Assembly (NCBI GenBank): GCA_003523945.1
Contig: DOFS01000583.1
Coordinates: forward strand, 1-14,391
Source: Nitrospiraceae bacterium
Lineage (GTDB): Bacteria; Nitrospirota; Nitrospiria; Nitrospirales; UBA8639
Direction: 5' to 3'
DNA: 14,391 nucleotides
A model generated the notes under the pieces. That model did not search any database, was not told where the DNA came from, and worked only from the letters and a program-made list of their open reading frames with translations. This document shows positions 1 to 6,723 of this stretch, one piece after another. A program made the position numbers and the translations under genes. Each line of letters starts with the position of its first letter. Position 1 is the stretch's first letter.

Positions 1-962
1 GCCAACTCTTGGTCTCAGGTAACCATGCGAATGCGCTGTCGACCGAACCGGATCCAGATAATCCCCCGTACCATGATGTGACCTTGATTCGCAGCGATGG
101 GAGTGAATTGTCAATTTCCGACCAAATTCATGGTGGGAAGATCGGTGGATTACTTGCCCTGCGTGATGGGGATATTCCGGCAGTCCAGGATCGAGTGGAT
201 CGACTGGCCGCCGTATTGATCAATGAATTTAATCAGCAGCATCAGGCCGGATTCGGGTTGGATGGCACAACGAATAATTTGTTCTTTTCAGGGTTAACTC
301 CTTCAGCACCGTTAGCCAGTGATCGGAATACGGGTAGTGCGCTTGGGAGTTCGGTGACGATTGCGGATCCAACGATTCTGACTTTTCAAAGGTATGATGT
401 GACGTTTACAGGGGCCACGGCCTATTCCGTGGTGAATACCACCACCGGTGCCACGGTGACATCAGGGACCTATACCTCCGGATCCCCAATCAATTTTGAT
501 GGGTTGGATGTGGTGATCACGGGTACGCCGGTGGCCGGAGATGTGTTTGGAGTCAACGCGCAACAAGGGGCGGCCCAAAGAATTGCCGTGGCACTGACCG
601 ATACGGACAAGATTGCGGCGGCGGCTTCGTCGGCGGCTGTTCCAGGAGATAACGCCAATGCGTTGGCCCTGGTCGCCATTCATACGAATCGGCAAAACGA
701 TCTTGGGAATGCGACAATCAATGATTACCATACGGTTACGATTGGGGATGTCGGGAGTGCCACCAGAGAATCGGAGGTGGCGTTAAAAAGCAAAACTCTC
801 GAGTCGGATCAATTGACGGCCTTGAGAGAAAGTGTCTCTGGTGTGTCCTTGGACGAGGAGTTGACCAATCTGCTCAGTTTTCAGAGATCATTCGAGGCTT
901 CGGCTCGGATGATTACGGTCGCAGATGAATTGTTGCAGACCATTCTGGCAATGGGTCGGTAA
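1..962 (+). CDS. flgK: Flagellar hook-associated protein 1 FlgK, 5'-partial
   Basis: This is the C-terminal part of FlgK (HAP1), which joins the hook to the filament outside the cell after export by the flagellar type III system. The first complete codon is at position 3 and the frame is open to the left edge, so the TTG at 9 is an internal Leu codon and the true start lies upstream. About 319 residues are visible, whereas the family usually has 450-550 or more. Visible hallmarks are the GGKIGGLLALRDGDIP segment followed by the LA.VLINEFN..H..GFGLDG helix region, and the C-terminal D0/D1 helix SGVSLDEELTNLLSFQRSFEASAR...ADELLQTIL, which is diagnostic. Between them lies a beta-rich insert (about nt 393-557) that resembles one in the following flgL. 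The gene ends in TAA 80 nt before flgL, consistent with the usual flgK-flgL order. Identification is very secure; only the N-terminus is missing. Confidence 0.95.
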   Translation, partial: QLLVSGNHANALSTEPDPDNPPYHDVTLIRSDGSELSISDQIHGGKIGGLLALRDGDIPAVQDRVDRLAAVLINEFNQQHQAGFGLDGTTNNLFFSGLTPSAPLASDRNTGSALGSSVTIADPTILTFQRYDVTFTGATAYSVVNTTTGATVTSGTYTSGSPINFDGLDVVITGTPVAGDVFGVNAQQGAAQRIAVALTDTDKIAAAASSAAVPGDNANALALVAIHTNRQNDLGNATINDYHTVTIGDVGSATRESEVALKSKTLESDQLTALRESVSGVSLDEELTNLLSFQRSFEASARMITVADELLQTILAMGR

Positions 963-971
963 CCTTTATTT

Positions 972-989
972 TCCCAACACTCCTTGGGA
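972..989 (+). other. Small stem-loop in flgK-flgL spacer
   Basis: A 6-bp perfect stem, TCCCAA (972-977) and TTGGGA (984-989), encloses a 6-nt loop 10 nt after the flgK stop. No T-run follows, so it is unlikely to be an intrinsic terminator. It could protect or space the mRNA between flgK and flgL, or be chance. Confidence 0.3.
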
Positions 990-1001
990 TTGGGTGTGAG
1001 T

Positions 1002-1042
1002 GAGGAGAGTTCCGGATATGTCAGAAACGGAAGGACCATTGT
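1002..1042 (+). promoter_or_regulatory. GGA-rich flgL leader, possible CsrA target
   Basis: Four GGA triplets (1004, 1014, 1029, 1033) fall within 32 nt directly before the flgL start, and the last two form its Shine-Dalgarno region. TTCC at 1010-1013 can pair with GGAA at 1029-1032, placing the second GGA in the loop, which is the usual presentation of a CsrA site. CsrA is encoded in this window. Binding itself is an inference. Confidence 0.35.
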
Positions 1043-2194
1043 ATGCGTGTGACTGATCGCCAGCAGGTTGATGCCCTGGTCACGGCCATTCGAGGGCTTC
1101 GAGGGGATATCTTTGATAGGAATGAACAAATTGCTTCAGGCAAAAGGGTAAATCGCCCTTCGGATGATCCGGCCGCAGCTGAACGGATTAATCAATTCCG
1201 GAATGTTCTACGGACCACTGAGCGTCGCATCGCTTCGGTGAATGAAGGGGTGGGACGGCTGAATTTATCCGATAGTGTACTGGAAACTGCCGGAAATACG
1301 TTCCAGCGGGCTAAGGAATTGGCCATTCAGATGGGGAATGATACCAATACGGCGGTGGAGCGGCGGAATACCGCTCTGGAAGTTCAACAACTCATCTTAG
1401 GGTTAGCCGGTATTGCCAACACTCAACTCAACGGACGATTTGTGTTTGCGGGGAGTCAAACGCAAACCGAACCGTTTGTGCCGGGATCCGCAACGGGATC
1501 AGCCAGCACCACCAATGGAGGAGGCGCGAATATTGCTGTTTCTGTGGTCACAGCGTCGGCCTTGCAACCGGATGCGTATCAAATCCAATTTACTTCCCCC
1601 ACGCAATTTGATGTCCTGAATCTGACCACAAATCAGACCGTCTCATCAGGCAATACCTATTCGTCCGGCGTGGCCTTCTCGTTCGATGGATTGGATGCCA
1701 CTATTACTGACGGAGGCGGGCCCCCTGCCACTGGGGATCAATTTTTTGTACGAGTCGGCTACACCTACCAGGGAGATGGTGCGGGGATCGAGGTGGAAAT
1801 TGGTGATGGACGGACCGTGGAAACCAATGTCCCGGGGAATCAGGTCTTTTCCGGGCCCACGGCGGATCTGTTTCAAAACCTTCAGGACTTTCATCAGGCC
1901 CTGGTGACTGATGATGCCCAGGGTATTCAAGCTGCCATCGGGCAGTTGGATCAGTCCCTCTCCCAAGTAACCGATGCCAGGGCTACGATCGGTGCCAGGG
2001 TCAACCGTCTGGATACGATCAAGGATGGTTTAGACCTGTTGAGTGTGAATACGCAAACGCTTCGGTCCAATTTTGAGGATGCCGATATCGCTCAAGTGGC
2101 TTCTGATTTAGCCACGCTGCAAACCACGCTTGAAGCATCGATGACCACACTTGCCCGTCAATTTCAGACGAGCTTACTGAATTTTATTAAATAG
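1043..2194 (+). CDS. flgL: Flagellar hook-associated protein 3 FlgL
   Basis: FlgL (HAP3) forms the second ring of the hook-filament junction and is related to flagellin. The 383-residue protein has the flagellin-like N-terminal helices (residues 1-140, with the signature IASGKRVNRPSDDPAAAERI, and RFVFAGSQT near 132-140). A variable beta-rich middle follows (about 160-260). The C-terminal D0/D1 helices run from about 300 to the end (ATIGARVNRLDTI, then DLATLQTTLEASMTTLARQFQTSLLNFI in pieces), and such C-termini are typical of FlgL. Residues about 178-238 resemble the FlgK insert. The ATG at 1043 is preceded by GGAAGG at 1029-1034 with 8 nt spacing, and the protein start aligns with the family. 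An alternative ATG at 1018 opens only a 12-codon frame and is not the start. The protein has no signal peptide because it is exported through the flagellar channel. Confidence 0.95.
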   Translation: MRVTDRQQVDALVTAIRGLRGDIFDRNEQIASGKRVNRPSDDPAAAERINQFRNVLRTTERRIASVNEGVGRLNLSDSVLETAGNTFQRAKELAIQMGNDTNTAVERRNTALEVQQLILGLAGIANTQLNGRFVFAGSQTQTEPFVPGSATGSASTTNGGGANIAVSVVTASALQPDAYQIQFTSPTQFDVLNLTTNQTVSSGNTYSSGVAFSFDGLDATITDGGGPPATGDQFFVRVGYTYQGDGAGIEVEIGDGRTVETNVPGNQVFSGPTADLFQNLQDFHQALVTDDAQGIQAAIGQLDQSLSQVTDARATIGARVNRLDTIKDGLDLLSVNTQTLRSNFEDADIAQVASDLATLQTTLEASMTTLARQFQTSLLNFIK

Positions 2195-2219
2195 GGCGTG
2201 AGCCCGGCCAAAATTTTTT
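2194..2219 (+). terminator. Weak terminator-like hairpin after flgL
   Basis: Starting at the last base of the flgL stop codon, GGGC-GTGA-GCCC forms a 4-bp stem with a GNRA-type tetraloop (2194-2205). An AT-rich stretch ending in six T (2214-2219) follows. The stem is short and 8 nt separate it from the T-run, so termination would be inefficient at best. If real, it separates flgKL from the signalling genes. Confidence 0.25.
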
Positions 2220-2265
2220 GAACTGAACTCGTTATTTGTCTTGATTGAATAGGCGCGAAATCCCT

Positions 2266-3237
2266 ATGCGAATTATGGTTGTTGATGATGATCCACTCAC
2301 ACTTCATATGGTGGTCTATCGATTGCGTCAATGGGGACACGATGTCATTTCCTGTACGGATGGGGATTCTGCGTGGAAGGTGTTAGAACGAGGAAGCGTA
2401 CCGAATGTTGCTATTCTGGATTGGATCATGCCGGGACTCAACGGCCCGGATCTCTGTCGAAAAATCCGTGGCAGAAACAATTGTCCTTATGTATACATCG
2501 TCATGTTGACAGGGCGGAATAATCCTGAAGACCTCATTGCCGGATTGGATGCGGGAGCCGACGATTATCTCACAAAGCCTTTCCGTTTAGGGGAATTGGA
2601 TGCGCGATTACGCGCCGGGAAGCGAATTGTCGATTTGCAAAATGAATTGATTTCGGCCCGAGAAACGCTTCGAATTCAGGCGATGCAAGATCCCTTGACG
2701 CAAATCCTGAATCATGGAGCTATCGTCGATACGTTACTACGGGAAATTGATCGTGCCCATCGTGAGCATAAGCCTTTGAGTCTCATCCTGGCGGATTTGG
2801 ATGGATTTAAAAATGTCAACGATTCCTACGGGCACGTGGCGGGTGATCAGGTCCTTGTTGAGGTCTCCAGACGGATGCGTTTTTGCTTACGTTCGTATGA
2901 TGCCATCGGCCGCTATGGCGGAGAAGAATTCCTCATGGTGTTGCCCAATAGTGAGCCTGCACAAGCCATGCGGCTTGCCGAACGCATTCGAGTGGCGGTA
3001 TCCCAGGAACCCTTTCGGGTTCAAAATGCTGATTTAACCGTAACGGTAAGCCAGGGGGTTACTACGTGGATCGATCCCTGTCCGATTCCCATTGAACGAT
3101 TGATACAGGCTGCAGACGGGGTTTTGTATTTGGTCAAAAATAGCGGTCGAGATGGGGTGGAATTCGCTCATTTTAATATGCATGCGGACGATGCCTTTTC
3201 GCATGTCACCATTGCCCCAACTTCATCCAAGAAATAA
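2266..3237 (+). CDS. Response regulator with GGDEF domain (diguanylate cyclase)
   Basis: This is a PleD/WspR-like cytosolic response regulator predicted to make c-di-GMP from two GTP when phosphorylated. Numbered from ATG 2266 it has 323 residues. The receiver domain (1-118) has the acidic cluster D7-D9, phospho-acceptor D52 (AILDWIMPG), T82 and K104 (LTKPF), all intact. A linker helix (about 119-138) leads to the GGDEF domain (139-310), with DPLTQILN, DLDGFKNVND.YGH.AGD and the active-site GGEEF at 218-222. The RxxD inhibitory site R209-S-Y-D212 sits exactly five residues before GGEEF, so product inhibition is expected. A TTG at 2245 would add seven residues, but the ATG fits the usual receiver start better. 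The stop lies 2 nt before a hybrid histidine kinase, its probable partner. Position between flgL and fliW suggests a role in motile-sessile switching. Catalytic competence is inferred from the motifs. Confidence 0.93.
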   Translation: MRIMVVDDDPLTLHMVVYRLRQWGHDVISCTDGDSAWKVLERGSVPNVAILDWIMPGLNGPDLCRKIRGRNNCPYVYIVMLTGRNNPEDLIAGLDAGADDYLTKPFRLGELDARLRAGKRIVDLQNELISARETLRIQAMQDPLTQILNHGAIVDTLLREIDRAHREHKPLSLILADLDGFKNVNDSYGHVAGDQVLVEVSRRMRFCLRSYDAIGRYGGEEFLMVLPNSEPAQAMRLAERIRVAVSQEPFRVQNADLTVTVSQGVTTWIDPCPIPIERLIQAADGVLYLVKNSGRDGVEFAHFNMHADDAFSHVTIAPTSSKK

Positions 3238-3239
3238 CT

Positions 3240-5594
3240 ATGGCTTCCATTCTTTTGATTAACGATGATCCGGTTCAACTCCATCTCCTCGCGACGTGGC
3301 TCGAGCAGGATTACTTTGCGGTCAGCCGCTTCGTGTGTTCTGAGGATGCCTGGCGGTGGCTTCAAGAAGGACATGTGCCGGATGCGATTGTGCTTGATCT
3401 CCATATGCCGGGAATCAGTGGATGGCGCTTTTGCGAATTATTGCATTCCTTCTTTGGGTCAAGACAGTCAGTGCCTCCTGTCCTTGCCGTCTCCGCGACC
3501 TATACGGGTGTTGACGCTCAGGACATCTTGAGGGATTTAGGGGCCTCGGCATTTCTTGCCCTTCCGGCGGAGCCTCAACGCTTTCGCCAACAAGTTCGTC
3601 AGCTTGTGGAATGTCCTCCTAGTCCGAAGCGATCAAATATCTGGATGGTTTCGGCGCATAAGTCGAAAATTGAACAAATTCATCACATTTTTGCCGAGCG
3701 GGGATGGCAGGTGGTGGAATGGCAAAAGGGGAAGCAGGTTCAGGTTGCCGTGAATCTTGTACCCCCCGATATTGTCCTCATTGATGATCCTCTTCCGGAT
3801 ATGACGAGCGAAGAGTTTGGGATTTGGTGCAAAGGGCAATTTCCTCACGCCATGTGTATTGTCCTTGGTCAGGAATCTACGGTACCAAGACTCGTTCCTC
3901 AAGCGATTCATGTGGATGCCTTTTTGCCAAAAGACTGCGATCCATTAAACATCATTTCCTTATGTGAAAAAGGGCGCTGGGAACGGGCACTCGCGAGAGT
4001 GGAACATTTACTGGATATTCGGACTGATGATTTACGCGAATCCGAAGCACAATTTAAAGAGTTATTCGAAACCTTTCCGGATGTTTTGGTGATTTACGAT
4101 CATCGGGGCGTGATTACCCACGTCAATGCGCTCGGAGCTGAGCAGTTAGGGTATTCTCCCCATGTCTTAATAGGGAAGACCTTTTCTTTGATCAAACCCG
4201 GGCCATCGAGTGAGGAATCGGGTCCCCCGATGTCAACCCCCGGCCGTGGAGGTCTGAGATGGCAGGAAACGGTTCTTCGCCAAAAGAACGGGAGCCACCT
4301 TCCCGTAGAGATGATGGAGCGAATGGTTCGGTTTCAAGGCCAACGTCAAACGTTCTTAATTGCCCGCGATTTGACGGCAAGAAAGCAGATGGAACAGGAG
4401 AATGTTGCCCTTGAACATCAGTTACGGCAGGTTCAAAAAATGGAAGCCATCGGTCGCCTGGCCTCAGGGGTTGCGCACGATATGAACAATATTTTAACCG
4501 CGATCATGGGCCATGCGAGTTTGTTCAAGGTACGGGGTGACGCTGGACCCCTATTGTGGACAGCAGGGGATGTCATTGAGAAAGCCGTTCGTCGTGGTAA
4601 AGAATTGACTTCGCAGCTCTTGGGATATGCCAGGAAGGGGAAACATCATCATGTGACGGTCGATACCCATGATGTGATTCAGGAAGTGATGAAACTGCTT
4701 GGAAGAACGATCCATAAATTGATCACATTTCGAGCGGATCTGTCGGCCACGAGACCTCATGTGGTGGGAGATCCAAATCAGCTCTATCAGATTCTCATGA
4801 ATCTAGGGGTCAATGCCTGTGATGCGATGGGTGAGAGTGGAGAGCTGTTTGTGCGGACGACGAATGAAATCGTGACCCCGGAACACGCCTCACGTGTTCC
4901 AGGGCTCAGTGCCGGCGATTATGTGTTGATTCAAGTAACCGATACTGGAACGGGAATTCCGCCAGATATTCAACGGCACATTTTTGAACCATTTTTTACG
5001 ACCAAAGAGCCAGGGCAGGGGACAGGAATGGGATTGGCGATGGTGTATGGTATCGTCAAAAACCACCGAGGGTACATCGGGGTGACCAGTTCTCTTGGGT
5101 GTGGGACGACAATGCGCGTCTATCTTCCGACGGCACTGTGTGAGACTCCCAAGACTAAATCAATTCAGAAGGCGGAGCCTTCTCACGGGACAGGACATAT
5201 TTTGGTGGTTGATGATGAGAAGGATGTGGCGGAAGCTGCCCAGGCCATACTGGAGTTTCTGGGCTATCAGGTGACGGTCGTGTTGCAGGGGAAGAAGGCG
5301 GTGACCGTCCTCCAGGACTTGACGGTGCCTGTAGATGTCGTACTGTTGGATATGGTGATGCCTGAAATGTCGGGGCCGGCATGTTTTACAGAATTGCGAG
5401 CGATCCGACCAGATCTTAAAGTGATCCTGTGTACCGGCTATGATCGAAATCATGCCGTGCAAGATTTAATTAATCACGGTGTCGTTGGATTTATTCAAAA
5501 ACCTTATGATATCGACGAATTGGCTCGTATCTGTCAGGTCGTCTTGGAAAATGACAATCCGGTCGAAACCTGTGCCACGGGGAAAACGTCCTAA
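3240..5594 (+). CDS. Soluble hybrid histidine kinase (REC-REC'-PAS-HisKA-HATPase-REC)
   Basis: This 784-residue sensor kinase has no membrane segment. Domain order: a receiver-like domain (1-125) with D9/D10 and D53 (VLDLHMPG) but Leu108 where the conserved Lys is expected; a second, degenerate receiver-like domain (132-245) that lacks the N-terminal acidic pair but keeps IVLIDDPLPDM and LPKD; a PAS domain (about 266-385, FETFPDVLVIYDHRGVITHVN); a HisKA helix pair with phospho-acceptor H413 in GVAHDMNNILTAIMGH; and HATPase_c (about 505-630) with N-box N525, G1 DTGTGIP and G2 GTGMGLAMVYGIV. A C-terminal receiver (653-770) is complete, with D658/D659, D704 (VVLLDMVMP), T732 and K754. Kinase and terminal receiver look fully active, so phosphate may pass H413 to D704 or to the adjacent GGEEF regulator. 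The ATG is 2 nt after the preceding stop, which implies translational coupling. The signal sensed by the PAS domain cannot be deduced. Confidence 0.93.
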   Translation: MASILLINDDPVQLHLLATWLEQDYFAVSRFVCSEDAWRWLQEGHVPDAIVLDLHMPGISGWRFCELLHSFFGSRQSVPPVLAVSATYTGVDAQDILRDLGASAFLALPAEPQRFRQQVRQLVECPPSPKRSNIWMVSAHKSKIEQIHHIFAERGWQVVEWQKGKQVQVAVNLVPPDIVLIDDPLPDMTSEEFGIWCKGQFPHAMCIVLGQESTVPRLVPQAIHVDAFLPKDCDPLNIISLCEKGRWERALARVEHLLDIRTDDLRESEAQFKELFETFPDVLVIYDHRGVITHVNALGAEQLGYSPHVLIGKTFSLIKPGPSSEESGPPMSTPGRGGLRWQETVLRQKNGSHLPVEMMERMVRFQGQRQTFLIARDLTARKQMEQENVALEHQLRQVQKMEAIGRLASGVAHDMNNILTAIMGHASLFKVRGDAGPLLWTAGDVIEKAVRRGKELTSQLLGYARKGKHHHVTVDTHDVIQEVMKLLGRTIHKLITFRADLSATRPHVVGDPNQLYQILMNLGVNACDAMGESGELFVRTTNEIVTPEHASRVPGLSAGDYVLIQVTDTGTGIPPDIQRHIFEPFFTTKEPGQGTGMGLAMVYGIVKNHRGYIGVTSSLGCGTTMRVYLPTALCETPKTKSIQKAEPSHGTGHILVVDDEKDVAEAAQAILEFLGYQVTVVLQGKKAVTVLQDLTVPVDVVLLDMVMPEMSGPACFTELRAIRPDLKVILCTGYDRNHAVQDLINHGVVGFIQKPYDIDELARICQVVLENDNPVETCATGKTS

Positions 5595-5598
5595 ACAC

Positions 5599-5675
5599 AG
5601 GAGAATTTAAATGGATAGGATTCAAAGGGGTATCCCATATTTAGCTTAAAGGCCGAAACGTCGAATTACTTGGAG
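5599..5675 (+). promoter_or_regulatory. fliW leader with mini-ORF and GGA motifs
   Basis: The 92-nt gap before fliW contains AGGAG (5599-5603), then 7 nt later an ATG (5611) opening a 12-codon frame (MDRIQRGIPYLA) that stops at 5647-5649. GGA triplets lie at 5600, 5613, 5618 and 5672; the last is the fliW Shine-Dalgarno GGAG, 11 nt before the ATG. ACACAGGAG at the left end resembles the core of the CsrA recognition sequence. Either a leader peptide or CsrA control of fliW is possible. No clear promoter is seen. Confidence 0.3.
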
Positions 5676-5686
5676 AACATACCATC

Positions 5687-6163
5687 ATGAAAATTCAGAC
5701 CAGTCGATTTGGGAGTCTGGATGTGTCGGACAACACGATTTTGACCTTCCCTGCTGGACTTGTAGGTTTCCCGGCTTGCCGGCGATATGTGGTGCTTGAC
5801 CCGCCAGAGGATGCCGACTATCAATGGTTCCAATCTGTGGATGAACCAAGCTTAGCTTTTGTGATCATGGACGTGTCCCTGTTGCAACCGGATTTCCGCA
5901 CCAACTTATCCGAAGAGGGTTTGGCGGAACTCGAGATAATACCCACCGATTCGGTTTCAATCATGGCCGTTGTCACCATCCCCTCTGATCGGCCGGAACA
6001 GGCGACAGCGAATCTTCGTGCACCTCTGTTCGTAAATTTACGAACCAGACAAGGGAAACAACTGATTCTCCATGAATCCATCCCCTTGCGCTATCCATTA
6101 TTTCAAAACTTTGTCGATTGCGAATTGCACCCTGAGGGGGCAAAAGAGGCTGCATCAGTGTAA
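5687..6163 (+). CDS. fliW: Flagellar assembly factor FliW
   Basis: FliW is a small cytosolic protein that binds CsrA allosterically and relieves its repression of flagellin translation; free flagellin in turn sequesters FliW. The 158-residue protein is full length for the family. Recognisable features are the N-terminal SRFGSLDVSDNTILTFPAGLVGF, the VDEPSLAFVIMD segment around residues 50-62, the IMAVVTIP strand, the NLRAPLFVNLRTRQGKQLIL block, and the C-terminal YPLFQ. The ATG at 5687 follows GGAG (5672-5675), and the start aligns with the family. csrA follows 109 nt downstream, the conserved fliW-csrA pairing, which supports the assignment strongly. No residue loss or truncation is visible. 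Confidence 0.95.
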   Translation: MKIQTSRFGSLDVSDNTILTFPAGLVGFPACRRYVVLDPPEDADYQWFQSVDEPSLAFVIMDVSLLQPDFRTNLSEEGLAELEIIPTDSVSIMAVVTIPSDRPEQATANLRAPLFVNLRTRQGKQLILHESIPLRYPLFQNFVDCELHPEGAKEAASV

Positions 6164-6194
6164 TAAATGGGCGTACACTATCGTTTTCAGGGGG

Positions 6195-6224
6195 TTGCCA
6201 TGTGTAATTGGTTTTTGATGTAAA
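6195..6224 (+). promoter_or_regulatory. Possible sigma70-type promoter for csrA
   Basis: TTGCCA (6195-6200, five of six matches to the -35 consensus) is followed after 18 nt by TGTAAA (6219-6224, four of six to the -10). This lies 49 nt upstream of the csrA ATG. Both boxes are imperfect and the spacer is one base long, so this is only a candidate. Confidence 0.22.
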
Positions 6225-6240
6225 GACAATTCTTCTACAT
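6218..6240 (+). promoter_or_regulatory. Stem-loop in csrA leader
   Basis: ATGTA (6218-6222) and AAGA (6223-6226) pair with TCTT (6231-6234) and TACAT (6236-6240). The result is a 9-bp stem with one bulged C and loop CAAT. It sits 32 nt before the csrA ATG and 22 nt before the GGAAGG ribosome-binding site, so it could influence csrA translation or act as an operator. It overlaps the candidate -10 box. Confidence 0.35.
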
Positions 6241-6272
6241 GTGAGTTTCACCTCAAAGCCAAGGAAGGCACC

Positions 6273-6524
6273 ATGCTCATACTTACCAGAAAAATTGATG
6301 AAGCAATTCGAGTGGGAGAAGATATTCGAATTGTCCTAGTCCAAATAAAAGGCGGCCAGGTGCGCCTTGGGATTGAATGCCCTCCGCATGTCCGTGTTCT
6401 TCGGGAAGAGTTATATGAAGCTGTCCGGCAAGAAAACCTGAATGCCGTATCCTCAGATCCAAAGCATCTGGCCAGTCTACCCCGTCAGAAAAGGCCTGAG
6501 TCTAAACCTACCAAACAATCCTAA
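6273..6524 (+). CDS. csrA: Carbon storage regulator CsrA (RsmA)
   Basis: CsrA is a homodimeric RNA-binding protein that recognises GGA motifs in mRNA leaders and usually blocks ribosome access; with FliW it times flagellar protein synthesis. The canonical fold covers residues 1-55: MLILTRKIDEAIRVGEDIRI, then KGGQVRLGIECPPHVRVLREELYEAV. The RNA-binding residues L4 and R44 are both present. The 83-residue length exceeds the roughly 60-residue enterobacterial form because of a Lys/Arg/Ser-rich tail (about 56-83), as seen in several FliW-associated CsrA proteins whose C-terminal extension takes part in FliW binding. The ATG at 6273 follows AAGGAAGG (6261-6268) with 4 nt spacing. A GGA motif lies in this ribosome-binding site, so autoregulation is possible. 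Confidence 0.97.
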   Translation: MLILTRKIDEAIRVGEDIRIVLVQIKGGQVRLGIECPPHVRVLREELYEAVRQENLNAVSSDPKHLASLPRQKRPESKPTKQS

Positions 6525-6527
6525 GCA

Positions 6528-6559
6528 CACCAGACTCCTGTAAGGGGTCCATCCTGGTG
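6528..6559 (+). terminator. Stem-loop directly after csrA
   Basis: CACCAG (6528-6533) pairs with CTGGTG (6554-6559). Inside it, GACTCC (6533-6538) pairs with GGGGTC (6544-6549) with one G-U, loop TGTAA; the G at 6533 can join only one helix. It begins 4 nt after the csrA stop, where a terminator would be expected, but no T-run follows on either strand. It may be a Rho-dependent or 3'-end-stabilising structure rather than an intrinsic terminator. Confidence 0.35.
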
Positions 6560-6583
6560 AGCCGGTGAGCATTGGCTGAAATG

Positions 6584-6709
6584 TCAATTCTCCTGGTTTG
6601 AGCGAGGCCATACATAGTCGAGGTCAATGAAGCCGGTCCCATCTGACCAAAGGTGGAGTGGAGCTTCATACCCGAAGCGGCGGCATTGATCCGTGCCAAA
6701 GTTCGTAGC
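6584..6709 (-). pseudogene. Possible gene remnant on minus strand
   Basis: On the minus strand a 41-codon open frame runs from just after a TAG (6710-6712) to a TGA (6584-6586). It has no ATG, GTG or TTG codon, yet its composition is protein-like, including GTGFIDLDYVWPRSNQEN near the end. A second minus frame (6699 to 6508, 63 codons) overlaps it and includes ASGMKLHSTFG and RIDISANAHRL. At most one can be coding, and neither has a visible ribosome-binding site. It could be the 3' end of a decayed gene or mobile element, or one copy of a dispersed structured repeat. I do not recognise a family with confidence. Confidence 0.2.
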
Positions 6710-6723
6710 CTAACCCGGCTTCA
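6627..6723. repeat. Nested inverted repeats (GAAGC/GCTTC)
   Basis: TGAAGCCGG (6628-6636) is perfectly complementary to CCGGCTTCA (6715-6723), a 9-bp inverted repeat spanning 96 bp. Within it, ATGAAGC (6627-6633) can alternatively pair with GCTTCAT (6663-6669), and GCTTC (6663-6667) with GAAGC (6674-6678). GGTC/GACC adds a small stem at 6635-6647. Four copies of the same pentamer in alternating orientation suggest a foldable repeat unit rather than chance. Confidence 0.4.

Noticed and set aside
2245..2265. TTG start adding seven residues to the GGEEF regulator
   Set aside because: The receiver fold begins at MRIMVVDDD from ATG 2266, the usual position; the added residues have no counterpart.
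5155..5462. Two minus-strand frames of 75 and 100 codons
   Set aside because: They lie opposite the C-terminal receiver of the histidine kinase; one is simply Pro/Ser-rich shadow coding and neither has a start signal.
5652..5659. GCCGAAAC, resembling a sigma28 -10 element before fliW
   Set aside because: The expected TAAAG-type -35 element at 11 nt upstream is absent (TCCCATAT there).
6556..6570. Short tandem GGTGAGCC/GGTGAGC
   Set aside because: Only two imperfect units; not a CRISPR or meaningful tandem repeat.
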